Assembly (NCBI GenBank): GCA_034766995.1
Contig: CM068314.1
Location: forward strand, 24,996,608-25,060,607
Reading direction: 5' to 3'
Length of the DNA: 64,000 nt
Origin: Acanthacorydalis orientalis
Taxonomy: Eukaryota; Arthropoda; Insecta; Megaloptera; Corydalidae
The notes under the pieces: generated by a model
Database searches by the model: none
The model's input: the letters and a program-made list of their open reading frames with translations, nothing else
What the model was told of the DNA's origin: nothing
In this document: positions 38,973-51,905 of the stretch, piece after piece
Position numbering within the stretch: position 1 is the stretch's first letter
Layout of the letters: the number at the start of each line of letters is the position of its first letter
Translations under genes and position numbers: made by a program

Positions 38973-39188
38973 GTGTGTGTGTGTGTGTGTGTGTGCTTGC
39001 GTGTATTTAACATGAATGTTTCTAAATAATTATGTATAAATATGTATATGATAAACAGAAATAAACTAGAAAAATATACCATTATTATCCGACAAAATTT
39101 GCTGGTCAGTACAAAATGCATCATTTAAAAGGAGACAAAACCACATAACCCACGAAAGAATAAATAACCATGTCCAACAAACATACAT
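36309..39188 (-). CDS. Membrane-anchored coiled-coil protein of unknown function, 603 aa
   Basis: Not recognised. Exons: 39080-39188, 38601-38802, 37102-38409 and 36309-36501; all GT...AG, phases 1, 2 and 2 close, stop TGA at 36309. Exon 1 starts MYVCWTWLFILSWVMWFC, a strongly hydrophobic signal peptide or first membrane segment. Exon 2 encodes a second hydrophobic stretch (NTIIFILAVVCCIFIYQLT). Exon 3 then gives a helical coiled-coil block (about residues 155-290; QLEKATETCKILQKQIHAIE, SSQKRELNKQLTAAQKQ, VSERNMLMKKLEVRS). A long Ser/Asn/Lys-rich, probably disordered region follows, with a basic patch (KKSLKRSKLPISKKSQRK). A polyadenylation signal AATAAA on the minus strand (36307-36302) begins one base after the stop codon. 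The layout resembles ER- or Golgi-anchored tether proteins, but that is inference. The start is the first ATG in frame with the hydrophobic leader. Confidence 0.83.
36601..36833. repeat. dispersed repeat D, copy 1, ending in a 22-bp hairpin (last intron of the 603-aa gene)
   Basis: Shares tcaaaattgac, agaaaatagaaagaa, aatgaattaaacttgaaacc and gagctgac with 56229-56455. Near its end is a 22 bp stem (36771-36792 with 36796-36817, one mismatch) closed by a 3-base loop. Confidence 0.65.
36892..36991. repeat. (AT)n microsatellite, last intron of the 603-aa gene
   Basis: Roughly 100 bp of TA with two ttta interruptions. Confidence 0.95.
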
Positions 39189-39705
39189 TATTAAATTTAC
39201 GGAATATTGGTTGTAAATAAATTATGAAAGATGTTTTTGAGAAATTAATATTACGAATTAAAATTTTTAATGAATGTACTTATGTTTAACATGACAGAAA
39301 AATTTTGATTAGTGATGTTTTACTGTTCATCAGTAATTATTGTATAATTATTTGTATGCCTACGTAGATCTAAAATGTTCATTTATTTAAGATATGTTTT
39401 CTAGAATACAATTTATATTTGAAGTTTAATAAAAAAAATGCAAATGTCATTTTATATCTAAAAAAATCTTCTAATCTAAAATTAACTTTATAAAATGGAA
39501 TGTTTATTTTTTTAGGTTTATTTAGTTATACAGATATTTGTATCATTGATTTTATTTTTAACGTTACATTCACTTCTGTTTCTTTCATAAACAATAAATC
39601 TAGGCATTTAAAATTATGTTGTTTTTTTGTTATGATAAAAATATATTTAAACTGATTTCACTTCATATTACCTACATAATGTATATATACATTATATACA
39701 CAAAC

Positions 39706-39761
<56 letters not shown>

Positions 39762-41180
39762 TAATTTCAGTTAAAAACCGTTACAAACAACCTTGAATGA
39801 AGAAATGCGAATACACGCTTAAAGAAGACGCACGCTTTCTAAGATTACCTGTTCAGAATTGTATATAGAGTAAAACCTTCTTGAAGAATATTTCAAGATA
39901 TCTTTAAGTAACCGCCCATTATGTATTCAATGGCAGGTATTTTACATGTCTATACAAAATACGTTTCTAAATGTATTTTTTTTTTAATTATAAGAATTGT
40001 CCGTTATTTTTTCCCATCAAACTTTTATGTACTAATTTAATATACTTGAATATATTGTTATAATTGTACTAAGATGTACAGATATAAATTACATACTACA
40101 AATAAAAATATTTACAGTACATTTATTTATTAAAATGTTTCAAAAAATGATTATACTGACACCTAAAATGATTTAATATTGCAATCGCTGGAATTATTTT
40201 TCGGTATAATTGTAAAATGTAGCAGTGTTAGATGTGAGGATTTGAATGGCTAAGGAATGTTTGTACATATGATAGTTATTAGATTAATGAAATTTTCTTC
40301 CGAAAAATCTATTGGCACTTTTTCCATATAAGCAAATGCACCAACCTGGAGAAAATACCTTTGACGTGATTCATAATCATGTTATTCAAATGTTAAAAAA
40401 ACTATTATAAAGGTTCTTTCTATTTTATAACTGTTGCATTTTCTTCAAAAAAATGTACCTCGTAACCTGCGCTTCAATGTAGACACCCAGACATAATGTA
40501 GACCCATTGTCTAATTGGGTTATGAAAACTGTGCTTTGTGTTCTTCAATTGAGTCTTTTAAAAAATCTTCTGCTAGCTTTTTTTATAATTCACATTAAAG
40601 ATTAAATAAAAATATTACATTATTGTATTACATTCAATCTAAAATAAAAGGGGTTAAAAATTATCCGTATTTGACTTTATCTGGTCAATTCCTTTGTACA
40701 TAGTACCATTGTTTTCGTATCGTTTCTACGAGTAGTACTTGCACATATTTTGGAGTACTTTGCGCATGTAGAAAAATGTCAAGTAGGGCTTTCAAAATGT
40801 CAAGTACGTTGCAAAACTTATGTTGAAAGATTTCTTGAGAATTTGCTGTTATATCGTTGAGAAGATGAACGAGCTGGAGACTTCAAGGCCATTTCTATTA
40901 AAAAAATAATCTTCCATGTTTTTGTAAAAGAATAAATCAATGCGAATGAAACAGGTTGGTTATTGGGGTTTCAGGGCGCTTCTACAGCTAAGGTCATTAG
41001 CGCCCGAACGCGTGAATAAAACAGAAAATCGTTATATTAAAAAAGCATGACGTGGCTAAGATTCGATTAAAATTTTGCCTTTTTCATTTTCATTTAATTA
41101 TTAAGCAATTTTTCCCTATATATCATCAGAATCTTTTGCATGTAATATAATTTTAGTACCTAATACTTCCCTTCCCCTCT

Positions 41181-41221
<41 letters not shown>

Positions 41222-41577
41222 TATGTGTGTGCATAATACATTCATACATACGCACGTAAAAATAATTTATAAAAACATAAACACGCTTCACACTTCATTG
41301 GATGTTGACTTCTTTGTTAGTTTTTGGACTACCAATAAAAATCTATGGTTATAGTGTTTCAATATTAACATTCGTTACGGACTTGTATTGTAATTACAAT
41401 CTTGATTAAACAAGTTTTTGAACAATGAAAAAGACCGAAAAATATTGATTGTAATCTTAACATTTTAAGACAGTTATATTCCACATTCTTTGCGATTTCT
41501 TTTTACAAATATTTTTTTATTAAAAAATTATTGAATTTATACATCCAGATACATATTTTTATGCGAGAACACACATT

Positions 41578-41644
<67 letters not shown>

Positions 41645-42635
41645 TGTGTGTGTGTATGGAGAATATTTATTAAATTTTACTATAATATAATGTTATAATA
41701 TAATTTTACTATTATAATATTTAATATCATTTGATATGTAGTATATGAACTTAAAAAAAAAACAATAAAAAGTTGTTAATAATACAGCAATCAATATTTA
41801 ACATAAATGAAAATGTTTCTCACAATTAAATTTAAAATGACAAAAAAATAATTAAAACTGAAAGAAACATTGTTTATTTCGATAAGTCCTCTATTTACAT
41901 TAGAAATAATCACAAAACCAGACTTTTTTAAAAACAGTTTCATAAACCGTTAATTGTTAGTTTCATAAGATATCCATTTTATTAAAAAATGTTATAAACA
42001 ACATGTTAAATGCATCAATAATGAGTTTTTTTAAAAAAATAAATAAATAATAATTGAGGATAAAAAACATTTTTAAAAAATACTATTTCATTAAATTGAA
42101 ACAAATAATACTTGTGAAATTATGTACGAATATAGAATTTATTCGTTGATTTTATTTACAGTTTAAATTCACTTTAATATAACATTGAAAGTGAGAAGAA
42201 TTACTTTTAGACATCGAATAATAGTTTATTTCCTGTGGGTGGATCCGAACGACTCAAGTATAAGTAATTCGAAACGGTTGAATTCGAACATAAAGTACGA
42301 AACATAGAACCTGTGTGACGTCCCAATTCCAACAATGCCTATTCAGTATTTATGAACGAAAAGTGTATTCTATATTGACTATTTATTGAATGTGTGTTAT
42401 TCTACTTTTTTCAAAATTTCAGTAATGTTAAATTTCATTCAAGTTTAAATGGTACGATCTTCAACTAAAATAGAAAATGAAGTTTACTTCTATTTTTAAC
42501 TGACTTCATTTCCTGTTTTTTGACTATTGTGCATATTTTTACAATAGATAAGAATATATTCAAAAGGAATTGAGTTGTCTGTTAATTATTAAAGCGTTAT
42601 TGAAAATGAAGTGCATCTTGAGGTTTTATATTTAA

Positions 42636-42705
<70 letters not shown>

Positions 42706-43129
42706 ATAAAATATTTCAATGCCAAAAGGTAATATATATATACTACACTAGCTTTTCCGAATATTTACTATTTCGAAACACAATTGACATAATACTAGGA
42801 TCAAATTAATATTACATTTAATATTAAAAAAATATTTATAGAAAAGTTTAAATTCATATTTAAAAACAAACACATGATGAATAATGATCATAATATACTC
42901 ATTAGTATAATTTAATTATCTTCCTAATAATAAAACGAATTATGCACAAAATTCACAATGTTAAATAATATTTTTTTTTTGCATTTTACTGTTTAACTAT
43001 GATAGTACACTTATAGTATTTTATGTAACTATTAACGGAATGTGAATATTTTATATACTACAGTCCGATTTTTAGCCAATCAACTTAATAAGCCAATCTA
43101 AGTTAAATAATTTAATATTTTTTATTTGT
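39189..43129. other. divergent intergenic region, mostly unassigned
   Basis: Holds microsatellites and repeat A copy 4. 40440-40930 has a mixed composition that may be transposon-derived. No gene seen. Confidence 0.5.
40954..41005 (-). repeat. dispersed short repeat A, copy 4, with intact 7-bp stem
   Basis: Reverse orientation. It contains GGGCGCT and AGCGCCC, a perfect inverted pair around the loop tctacagctaaggtcatt. Confidence 0.55.
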
Positions 43130-43580
43130 AAAACTAGGGGGCTCTGCCTCCTATTTACTAAGCTCGATGACCTCTTGGGGTGCTTCACCCCAAGGGGTCA
43201 CTCTCACTCTCCCCTAACAAATAACAGAAATTATACGCACAAATATTCTGCGTAAAATGTTAGTCGTAACATTTTTATTGGAAATAGTTTATAAAAATTA
43301 ACAATAAAATATAATGTTAAAATGTGTAACAATTTTTTTACTCTAAAGCTTCAGTGAATACAATATTTTGAATTAATGTTATCAGTTTTACATTGAAATC
43401 GTATACACCTCTTTCGCTGTGCATCGTGAGAGAACTATATACATGTAACTGATCAACCAATCAGAACAGAGATCATGCGATATCCATCAAAAAATCATTG
43501 ACGATCGGGAATGGAAATGGTTAACGTGCTACTTGTTGAGTGTAGCGAAGGGGAGCGGCGTTGAGGGGATGTGGCCTACA
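43130..43580. repeat. GC-richer repeat-like block with gene-like hairpin
   Basis: Starts gggggctctgcctcc and holds the hairpin ttggggtgcttcaccccaa. It ends near gtagcgaaggggagcggcg, and includes gatcaaccaatcagaacag. Such blocks are typical of non-autonomous transposons. No terminal repeats proved. Confidence 0.35.
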
Positions 43581-44008
43581 CGAAAAATAAAAAAAAATGT
43601 TTTATGGAAATTTTACGATGGAATTATTTTTTTATATATAGAAAGATATTTAATCAAAAGTATGTACACCATAATTAAAATAAGAATGTACAAATTAACA
43701 CTTTTTAATGAATGGTAAAATTTATAAAATAATAATGCATTTGTATACAGAAAAAAATTTAACTAATTATTTAAAATATATTCATTGTCCTTATTCTAAG
43801 TTAATTAGAAAATATTTTTTTATGAAACATTGAAATTTTGCAATTTTTATGTTATTATACAACAAACATTTCATACTTAAATAATTTTAAAGAGATAAAC
43901 ATTTTTTAATAAATTGATTCACACTCACTAAATTATTAAATACTATATATTGGTTCATTCTTAAAAGCATAAAATTATCATTATATTTATATATAAACAC
44001 ACACACAG

Positions 44009-44065
<57 letters not shown>

Positions 44066-44554
44066 TTTTTTAATAAGTAGTCTCAGAAGGTTTTTTATGT
44101 GCAATGAAGCATGTAACGACGCACGCGGACAGAGTTTTTTCAGATCTCAAGCACCTAGCCGGAATCGTGAACCGTAACATCATGCTTCATTTTGTATAAC
44201 ACCCCAAATAAATAAATAACAATATTCATTCATGATTTTAAATTTCTAAATAGAGCGAATGTTTTAAAATAAATATAAATTCTTACTTAAGTTTAAATTG
44301 TTTCTTTGTCATTGTTTATAATAAAATTAGTTAATATGAATTCATTCATGATTTGAAACTTGCAGATTTCTTTAAGATAGAATTTGTTTATGTACTTATA
44401 AAAACATATAAATTATATATAATTTAAATTGCTATTAAACGAAATATGTTAAAATATTATTTTCATTTCAATAAAATTGATGAGAAACGAATTTAAAACT
44501 CGAACACAAAACAGTTCTGATATTATGGCTGACTTCACTTTTACAAATGAATAA

Positions 44555-44695
44555 TTTTTCATTCTACAAACCACGTCAAAAGTTTTCTATTAAAAATATA
44601 CAATAAGTTATTATTGATTACTTTCGATTGTCGTTTACGTGCATTCAGATAGCTATGCCATCATCCTCAGAGCGCCAAGATACCGAAAAATTAAT
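44555..44695. repeat. dispersed repeat C, copy 2
   Basis: Blocks cattctacaaaccac, aaaagttttct, ttattattgattactttcga and gccatcatcctcagag match 57716-57860 and 26230-26395. Confidence 0.55.
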
Positions 44696-45874
44696 TCATT
44701 TGTGAAAGTTAAAACTCAATTTCTTTAATTAGCTATTAGAACTAAATTATTTTATTTTGTAATAATTTCCATGTTCAAATTATAGACAAGTTATTCTACA
44801 GATTTTTTTAAATTATTGTATCTGCAACATATATATATAATGGAAAAATCGTCCAATAATTATAACTTTTTAAATTATAATTACAATAAATGAATGTTTT
44901 GAATTTACTTAAATGTATACATGTTTAGATAATATTCTTTAAAAAATATTTTGAATAAATTATAAGCAATTTAATTATCTAATTCACTAAGAATAAAAGG
45001 AGTTAGTTCTATTAATAAATTGAAGAAAACCAATTTTAATTTTTTCCCATCCGTTTTTCAGAGTTCAAATACTATTTTGTTATATTTCTTTCAATTACAC
45101 AGAACATTAAATTAGATATTTAAAATACTAAGGTAATAGATAGGTATTTGGGGTTTATAGTTACGAAATGTTAAGATGTTATTAAAAACTTCTCTAGAAA
45201 AATTGAATGGGTAGTCAATTTTAAAAACATGTATAGATTAATGCTCGTATTGAAATTAATGTAGTTCAGAGGTTTTCCAGCATTTTTCAATGTGTTTCAA
45301 AAAATCATTATATCTGCTACTGTTGAGAATATTTATCATGAATGTAAACTTTTTGAATGGAATGAAACACTTTGTTTCTTTTATTTTGATTTTATTTAAA
45401 CAATTTTCAATATAAATAGTATGTTTCAGAACTAACACTAAATTAAATAGTGTTTTTATTTTTGGAAACATTTAGACATGTTAATTATGGTTTTTATACA
45501 TTTTAAATACGTGTATTCTTTAATTTATTTGAAATTTAATTTTTTATATTCTTATTTTTTTTTCTTTCACATTACTCACATGAACATATCGATATATTAG
45601 TATGAAAGATACAAATATAAAAGAACTAATCACATACTACTTTAAAATATCAAATTCATTTTTTGTGATGAGTAGGTTTTTGTGAGAAATGTTTCCTCAT
45701 TTGTCCTATTACATATGTACAAATAAGTCAATGCTTCGTTACAAAAATAATGTTGCAATGCATTAGAGCAATATGAAGCTCTTTAACAACAATTATATTA
45801 TTATTTTGAATGTTTGATCTACTTTTTATAAACAGACAATGAATGTATTTATTTATTTAGCCATATATTAGGCG

Positions 45875-46253
45875 TACAAATTAATTCGGTGCCTCTTTTA
45901 TAGAAAGTGAATGTTTACGGAAAAAATGGAATGCATTCCAATTCTCAAAATATCCTCTTTTTTGTATAATCGTACTTCATCTGTCGGTTAACTGAGAAAT
46001 CTTTTGCCGAAAAAAAGATGGCGCCTTTGAGTTGATGAAGTCGTAATGCATTTTCAAACCTCTTTCACTGTTTTAGCATTTTTTACATGTTTTATCAGCC
46101 ACACCTACGTCTCCCAAAGCTAAACAAACCATTCCTGCGGCTACAGTAGCATTTTTTTCAACTGGAATGTGAAAAGAATGCAATGCCTAATATGCTGATT
46201 TTCAGACGCTAACGTGTTCACTACTGTTTTGTTAGATTATGCGAATTTTTTAG

Positions 46254-46302
<49 letters not shown>

Positions 46303-46437
46303 TTTAAATGTTAAGGTTAGCACTTCAAAATCCTAAAACGACGAAAAAATAATAAATTCAAAACATAACTCTGTTTTAAATTTTAATTTAAAACAGAGTT
46401 GAGACTGATTCAATTTAAAGGCACCGAATTCATTTTA
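45875..46437 (-). mobile_element. non-autonomous mariner with TACAAATTAATTCGGTGCC-type TIRs and internal (AT)n
   Basis: Left acaaattaattcggtgcctc; right ggcaccgaattcattttaca in inverted orientation. The interior matches 30299-30905, and an (AT)n tract (46257-46298) sits in the same place. A hairpin aactctgttttaaa/tttaaaacagagtt lies near the right end. Confidence 0.8.
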
Positions 46438-46525
<88 letters not shown>

Positions 46526-46697
46526 GTAATTCAATGTGTATCTACAATATATATGTTTGAAAATTTCTATAACATGCCTTTTTCAATTTAAGAATATAAA
46601 TGACGTTTAGCACCTAGCGTATTATTTCTACTATCCCTTTTTACTAATAATATTAGAAGTACGTCATGTGTCATAAAAATTAAATTATTGAAAGTGA

Positions 46698-46737
<40 letters not shown>

Positions 46738-46954
46738 GTATATGTATATATGTGTGTGTGAATAGCTAAAAGTAATATAAATCTGATAGATATTTTAATA
46801 AAAAAAATTTTATTTTTCAATATTTTAACTTTTAAGTAGTATAAATACTTCTTTCGTAAATGTATCAGTAAAATATCCAATGAATATTTTATGTGATAAT
46901 AAAAAAAATTTGAATTAAATATCCACTTACAAAAGTTATGTTAATACACTGGCG

Positions 46955-47050
46955 TCGGATGACGTACGTATACGTCATTGGGATTTTCACATATCTGTCT
47001 CAAAATAAATTTATAAAACGCTATAAAAGGTTCAATTTCTCTTCAGGATT
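46955..47050 (+). promoter_or_regulatory. candidate core promoter with paired CRE-like sites, CCAAT and TATA box
   Basis: The island is less AT-rich than its surroundings. It shows a near-palindromic pair of TGACGT half-sites (around 46960-46979), an inverted CCAAT (attgg) just after, and then CTATAAAAGG near 47022 with a pyrimidine-rich stretch downstream. A good-context ATG follows at 47201. No gene can be tied to it, so this may be the promoter of a transposon or of an unannotated gene. Confidence 0.4.
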
Positions 47051-47200
47051 GCCATAACAGATGTTTTACGAATTAAAACAATTGTATACGTTTTCAACTT
47101 TTTGTTTTGTTTCGTGGTTGTCGACACTGAAACTGTGTACACGTTAGAGCGATAAGGTATAAATTCGGCGCTTGGGCTTTGCTTCAGAGTAAAATCAGAA

Positions 47201-47329
47201 ATGGCAGAAAATTCTGTCTCTAACAGAATCGGGTATCCCATTACATTTGATAAAATGAACCTGTATCGACAGGACGAAATCGTTTTGTATTTTCTTGGCC
47301 TCTGCAACGTTTGTATGTGTTTCTCGCTG
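47201..47329 (+). CDS. candidate orphan first coding exon (43 codons, donor GTAAGT)
   Basis: ATG in good context (agaaATGg) begins MAENSVSNRIGYPI..., runs 43 codons with balanced codon use and ends at CTG|GTAAGT, a consensus donor, phase 0. It lies about 150 bp downstream of a TATA-like box. I do not recognise the peptide. Phase 0 would allow joining to the HES exon at 52289, but the HES gene already has a better first exon at 49790. The opposite strand is also open for 126 codons here (47032-47412), so the coding strand is not certain. A transposon origin is possible (a TTAA lies at 46949). Confidence 0.3.
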
Positions 47330-48308
47330 GTAAGTGCTTTCCCATGTTTGGTTAGTAAAAATTTATTTCTAATTTTTTTGTAAAAATCGTTTAAAAATGA
47401 AAGAAGGGGCATTTCTAGAGGAGAGGTTTTAAGACACTTTAACGATTGAAAGAAAAGACAATCGTCCCGTACTCATATTAAGCGCTGCTCCACACGCCCC
47501 GAAGCCAATGTATTAAGAACGATGAAAATTATAAATTCCACTTATTGTGAACTACTGAAATAGAGTGTGCCCAACCGACCTCAACGCGCGCCATCAATTG
47601 AACGTGTTCGAACGTATTAGGTAAAAAAGTGGCCACATAAAAATCTATAATAGGGTATTTTTTGTTGCGTTGTTGATTTTACTACGTTTGAGATTAACCG
47701 CAAGTGAAGTGTTTATCGTTGATTTGTAATTATAATGATCGCGCTCGATCGCACAAACAACGGAAGCATAAGAGATGAAACTTCATTGTTGAAAATAAAT
47801 TAGTTATCCATCGTGTCACTTTACTAATTAAAATATTAAAGAGTTAAATGTCCTTAGTTTATATTTATATACTTTTAATGACTGCTATCTGGATGATAGG
47901 ACAAAGTACTCTCGTTTTTCATTTTTCAAAAGGGAGTTTTTTCAGTTAATAAAATAATTTCATAATATAATTTTGCATAATTATGTTATGCGAAATATTT
48001 TAACGAAGTAGTTTTCTTTATTTAAAGTGATTTTGTTCGGATTGATGCTTAATTTACAGTACGACTTGAAATCATTTTTTTAAGTTACACAATCATTATA
48101 AAATTGTGTTAAAATTAAACATTTTTAATTGGATATCAATATATTATAGATTATTTTTATTTTTTTGAAACTATATTATAGTATGGTGCTTTTTACAATT
48201 CACAAATTAACTCATTTGTTATCTATGTAACATACTTATTTTTAAAAAATATTTTATACTAACAATAAATAAATACCAATAATAAACAAAAATTAAAACC
48301 ACGAATAT

Positions 48309-48363
<55 letters not shown>

Positions 48364-49107
48364 CTTAATGCATATTAAAGCCAATATCAATGCTTATTAT
48401 AGTCTTATTAAAAAAAAGTAGAAGTATTATTTTACTTTTTTAAATTTTCCCTTAAAATAAAATTAAAATTGAACGGTTGAAAATTTAATTATATATTTAA
48501 AAACTAATATTACACACACAAATAATTTTATTAACTGGCTGTGATTCGGAGTAACCAGAAGTGGTGCTCTGGGAGTTAATTTGTTGTTAACTTTTAAAGA
48601 TACATAGTGCTATACTTTGAGATAATATATTAGTTTCTTTTTTAATACAGAGTATCTTACTGCAATAAATTGTTTCACATGCTATTTTATTTTATAAAAA
48701 CAATATGTAATATATTATTTATATACTTATATACTATAATTTATTAAAATGTATAAATTGAAACAAATATCTATATAGTTGTTGTATCCGTTGAAATACT
48801 TCAAGTACAAGCACAGGACGTGAATGTTTTATTTGAAATTATTTTTATGGAAACTTGTAATGAAGTTGACTGAATAAATGTTAAAAACTTGAAAAAATAA
48901 ATATTGTATAAAAATATACATTAGGCATAGATCCGATATATGGGTATGAACAGTGCACACAGAAGAAAAGTCTTTGAGTATGTAAGAGGTTCCAAGGGAC
49001 AAAATTAAAATTTATTTATTTTATTTTTTTAACGATTTAAAATTTTATTCTCTACCTTGCAATGTCACCTACGTTAAATTTTCGAATAAAAGTGCCAAAT
49101 TCAAGCA

Positions 49108-49179
<72 letters not shown>

Positions 49180-49789
49180 TAAAAGCAGAACTCAGAAAAT
49201 CATAAATTCTTCATTACTAATATATATAATAATATAATTTATTTATTAATTGTAGATATTTAGATATTTTAAATCGTTTCCTTGTCTTCCCAATGAAAAG
49301 TCATTGTTATAATACACTGATTATACATAATACAATTATCTACACGAAAATTAAAAAAAAATAAAAATGTATGAAAATAAGTAATTTTGTTTCAATATTA
49401 TTAATAAACAAATTCAATATGTTCAATGACATCACTGTTATTTAATGACAGGTAGCTACAGACAGTCTTTATGTATGGGTAGCTGGTCGGAATCCAGTGT
49501 GCACCCTTGCTACTTAAAAAAAAAACATTGTTATAGTGGGGAAGGAAACGTTTTATAGATTAGTACTCACCTATCGTTGAAATCACTTTCAGTGTAGCGT
49601 AAACTGTCATTTTAAACGCAAGACATTTGAGTGAGTTACTAAAGAGTAATTTCGAAAATTCACAGTTCGTGTGTTTCATAGGAAGATATTAAATTGAAGT
49701 GGATCCTTAATTATTCATATTCATTTCAATTACTCAGCTTAGGAGAGGGTTTTCTTTTCTGTTTTTGTTCAAATATATTTTCAACTTAA
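47330..49789. other. upstream region of the HES gene
   Basis: 47400-47800 continues the GC-richer island (gcgcgcc, gatcgcgctcgatcgc). The rest is AT-rich with CA/TA arrays at 48308-48361 and 49108-49178. It is likely to contain HES regulatory sequence, but no specific sites are assigned. Confidence 0.4.
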
Positions 49790-49974
49790 ATGAAAAGTGA
49801 CCTATCTACTCCAATTATGAAAACAACTTACAAGCTTTCAGAAAGTAGAAAGGTACATAAGATGTTTGTATTTTAAAATTGATCCATTTTAATAAAATCG
49901 ATTAATGACTATTTTTATATACATTTTATTTGTTTTTAATGAGTAATTTTGTTTATAGAACTAAAAAGTTTGAA

Positions 49975-50010
<36 letters not shown>

Positions 50011-50493
50011 TTATTTGTTAAATAAACAATTGACATTTATTTTTTTTAATAACATTGTAAAGTTGAACAGATTTTTTAAAACATACTTTATATCATATAA
50101 GTAAATAATCATTCTTACTTAAATTAGAAAACTGATGTAAATCAAGAACATTACACAAATATCAATTTTTTTAAGTAACTGATTATTATGTTACTGTTTT
50201 ATTAAACAAACAATCCAATGGATTTGTGATTATTTCGAAGTGCAATATTTAAATATAATAATATGAAATCAAAATTTGTCAATATTAATACCTAAACCAA
50301 TTATGTTGAAGAAAAGAATTAATATTTAATTCCGTATTTAGTTTATATATTCGACATAATCATGATATTGTTATGTACATTAACTTATTTTTTTTAATTA
50401 TGTCGAATATATAAACTAAATAGTGAAATAAATATTAATTCTGTTTTTTTTTTTTAACATAATTCGATTTGGTATTAATATTAACAAATCTTG

Positions 50494-50544
<51 letters not shown>

Positions 50545-50566
50545 ATACATATATATATATATACAT

Positions 50567-50622
<56 letters not shown>

Positions 50623-51557
50623 TAGTTCTTATTTCATTAACTTCATAAATTTCATATTGTGTTCACACTGTGAAATAGTTTTAATGATATGAATATAAGT
50701 GAAAATCAGCCAAATATGAACCATTGTTCTTAAAATTGATGTTATGACAAGCGCAAAAGTAACTCCGATTCCGGATGTGTTAACACTGACATAAAAATTT
50801 GTTTGTAAAATTTTCAAACGTATGTTCTAGTTCTTGTTTTATTTTTGTTGAAGTCGATGAAGTGTTCATGAAGATTATAAAATTTTACTCAATTTTTTGT
50901 TAGTTTAATTTTATAACTTTTGTCCTTTAGTTACGCACTGCACTATCGAATTTATGCGATTAATATTTTTCCAGTTTTCTGGATATTTTTTTAAAAATAT
51001 ATTTTAACATATTAACAAACAAACTATAAATAATGATTTCACTAAATCAGTAATTATCAACCTGTGTTTCATAGCATTCACGTGTTCCGTGAATTTGTCA
51101 CAAGTGTTTTGTGAAAATTTGCGAATTTTATTAAATTCTGAACGTTATTTTATTATTTTAAATATGTATTTTTATTTCTATTAGTGATACAATTATTTAG
51201 ATAATCAATTTAATTACGAAACTATTTAGTATGTTCTATTATAAATTGGAATCTCTTACAATAAAACTACATTTTATATATGTTTGCATGAGTAATAATT
51301 TACAATAGATAAGTTGTATTGAAGAGCTTGTATTTCCATGCTTTGTTTATTACTTTATAGCAAAATGTGGCGTGTCCTATAAATGTACTTACAGTATAAT
51401 ATGTATACCATTTTATTATAAAGTTAGTGTTAATTTTTGTTGTCATAGTTAAATAATACATAAATAGAAGTAAATGTGTATTTTTATGTTAGTGTCGTAA
51501 CATCAAAACCGGGAGAAATGATTTTGCATAAATAAATAAATCTAGTAATCACTATAA

Positions 51558-51602
<45 letters not shown>

Positions 51603-51847
51603 AAAATAAAAAATACAAAATTACACAATATTAATTAATAAAAAATTAACTAATCTATTTCTCGAATTTTGAATCATTTTTTTCAAATGTGGTCAAATAT
51701 TTTTGTTTCATTAATATTGTATTTTATTTTGTTTGCTTACGTGATACGTTAGAAAAAATAATAGCATTGAAAATAAACACATGGTATTAAATGATTTCAT
51801 TTAATATTTTTCCAAACGAATAAATATATTTACAAATATAAATTTCA

Positions 51848-51905
<58 letters not shown>

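Noticed and set aside
47032..47412. 126-codon minus-strand frame
   Set aside because: No recognised domain or splice context; overlaps the plus-strand candidate exon, which has a better start and donor. Kept only as a doubt about strand.
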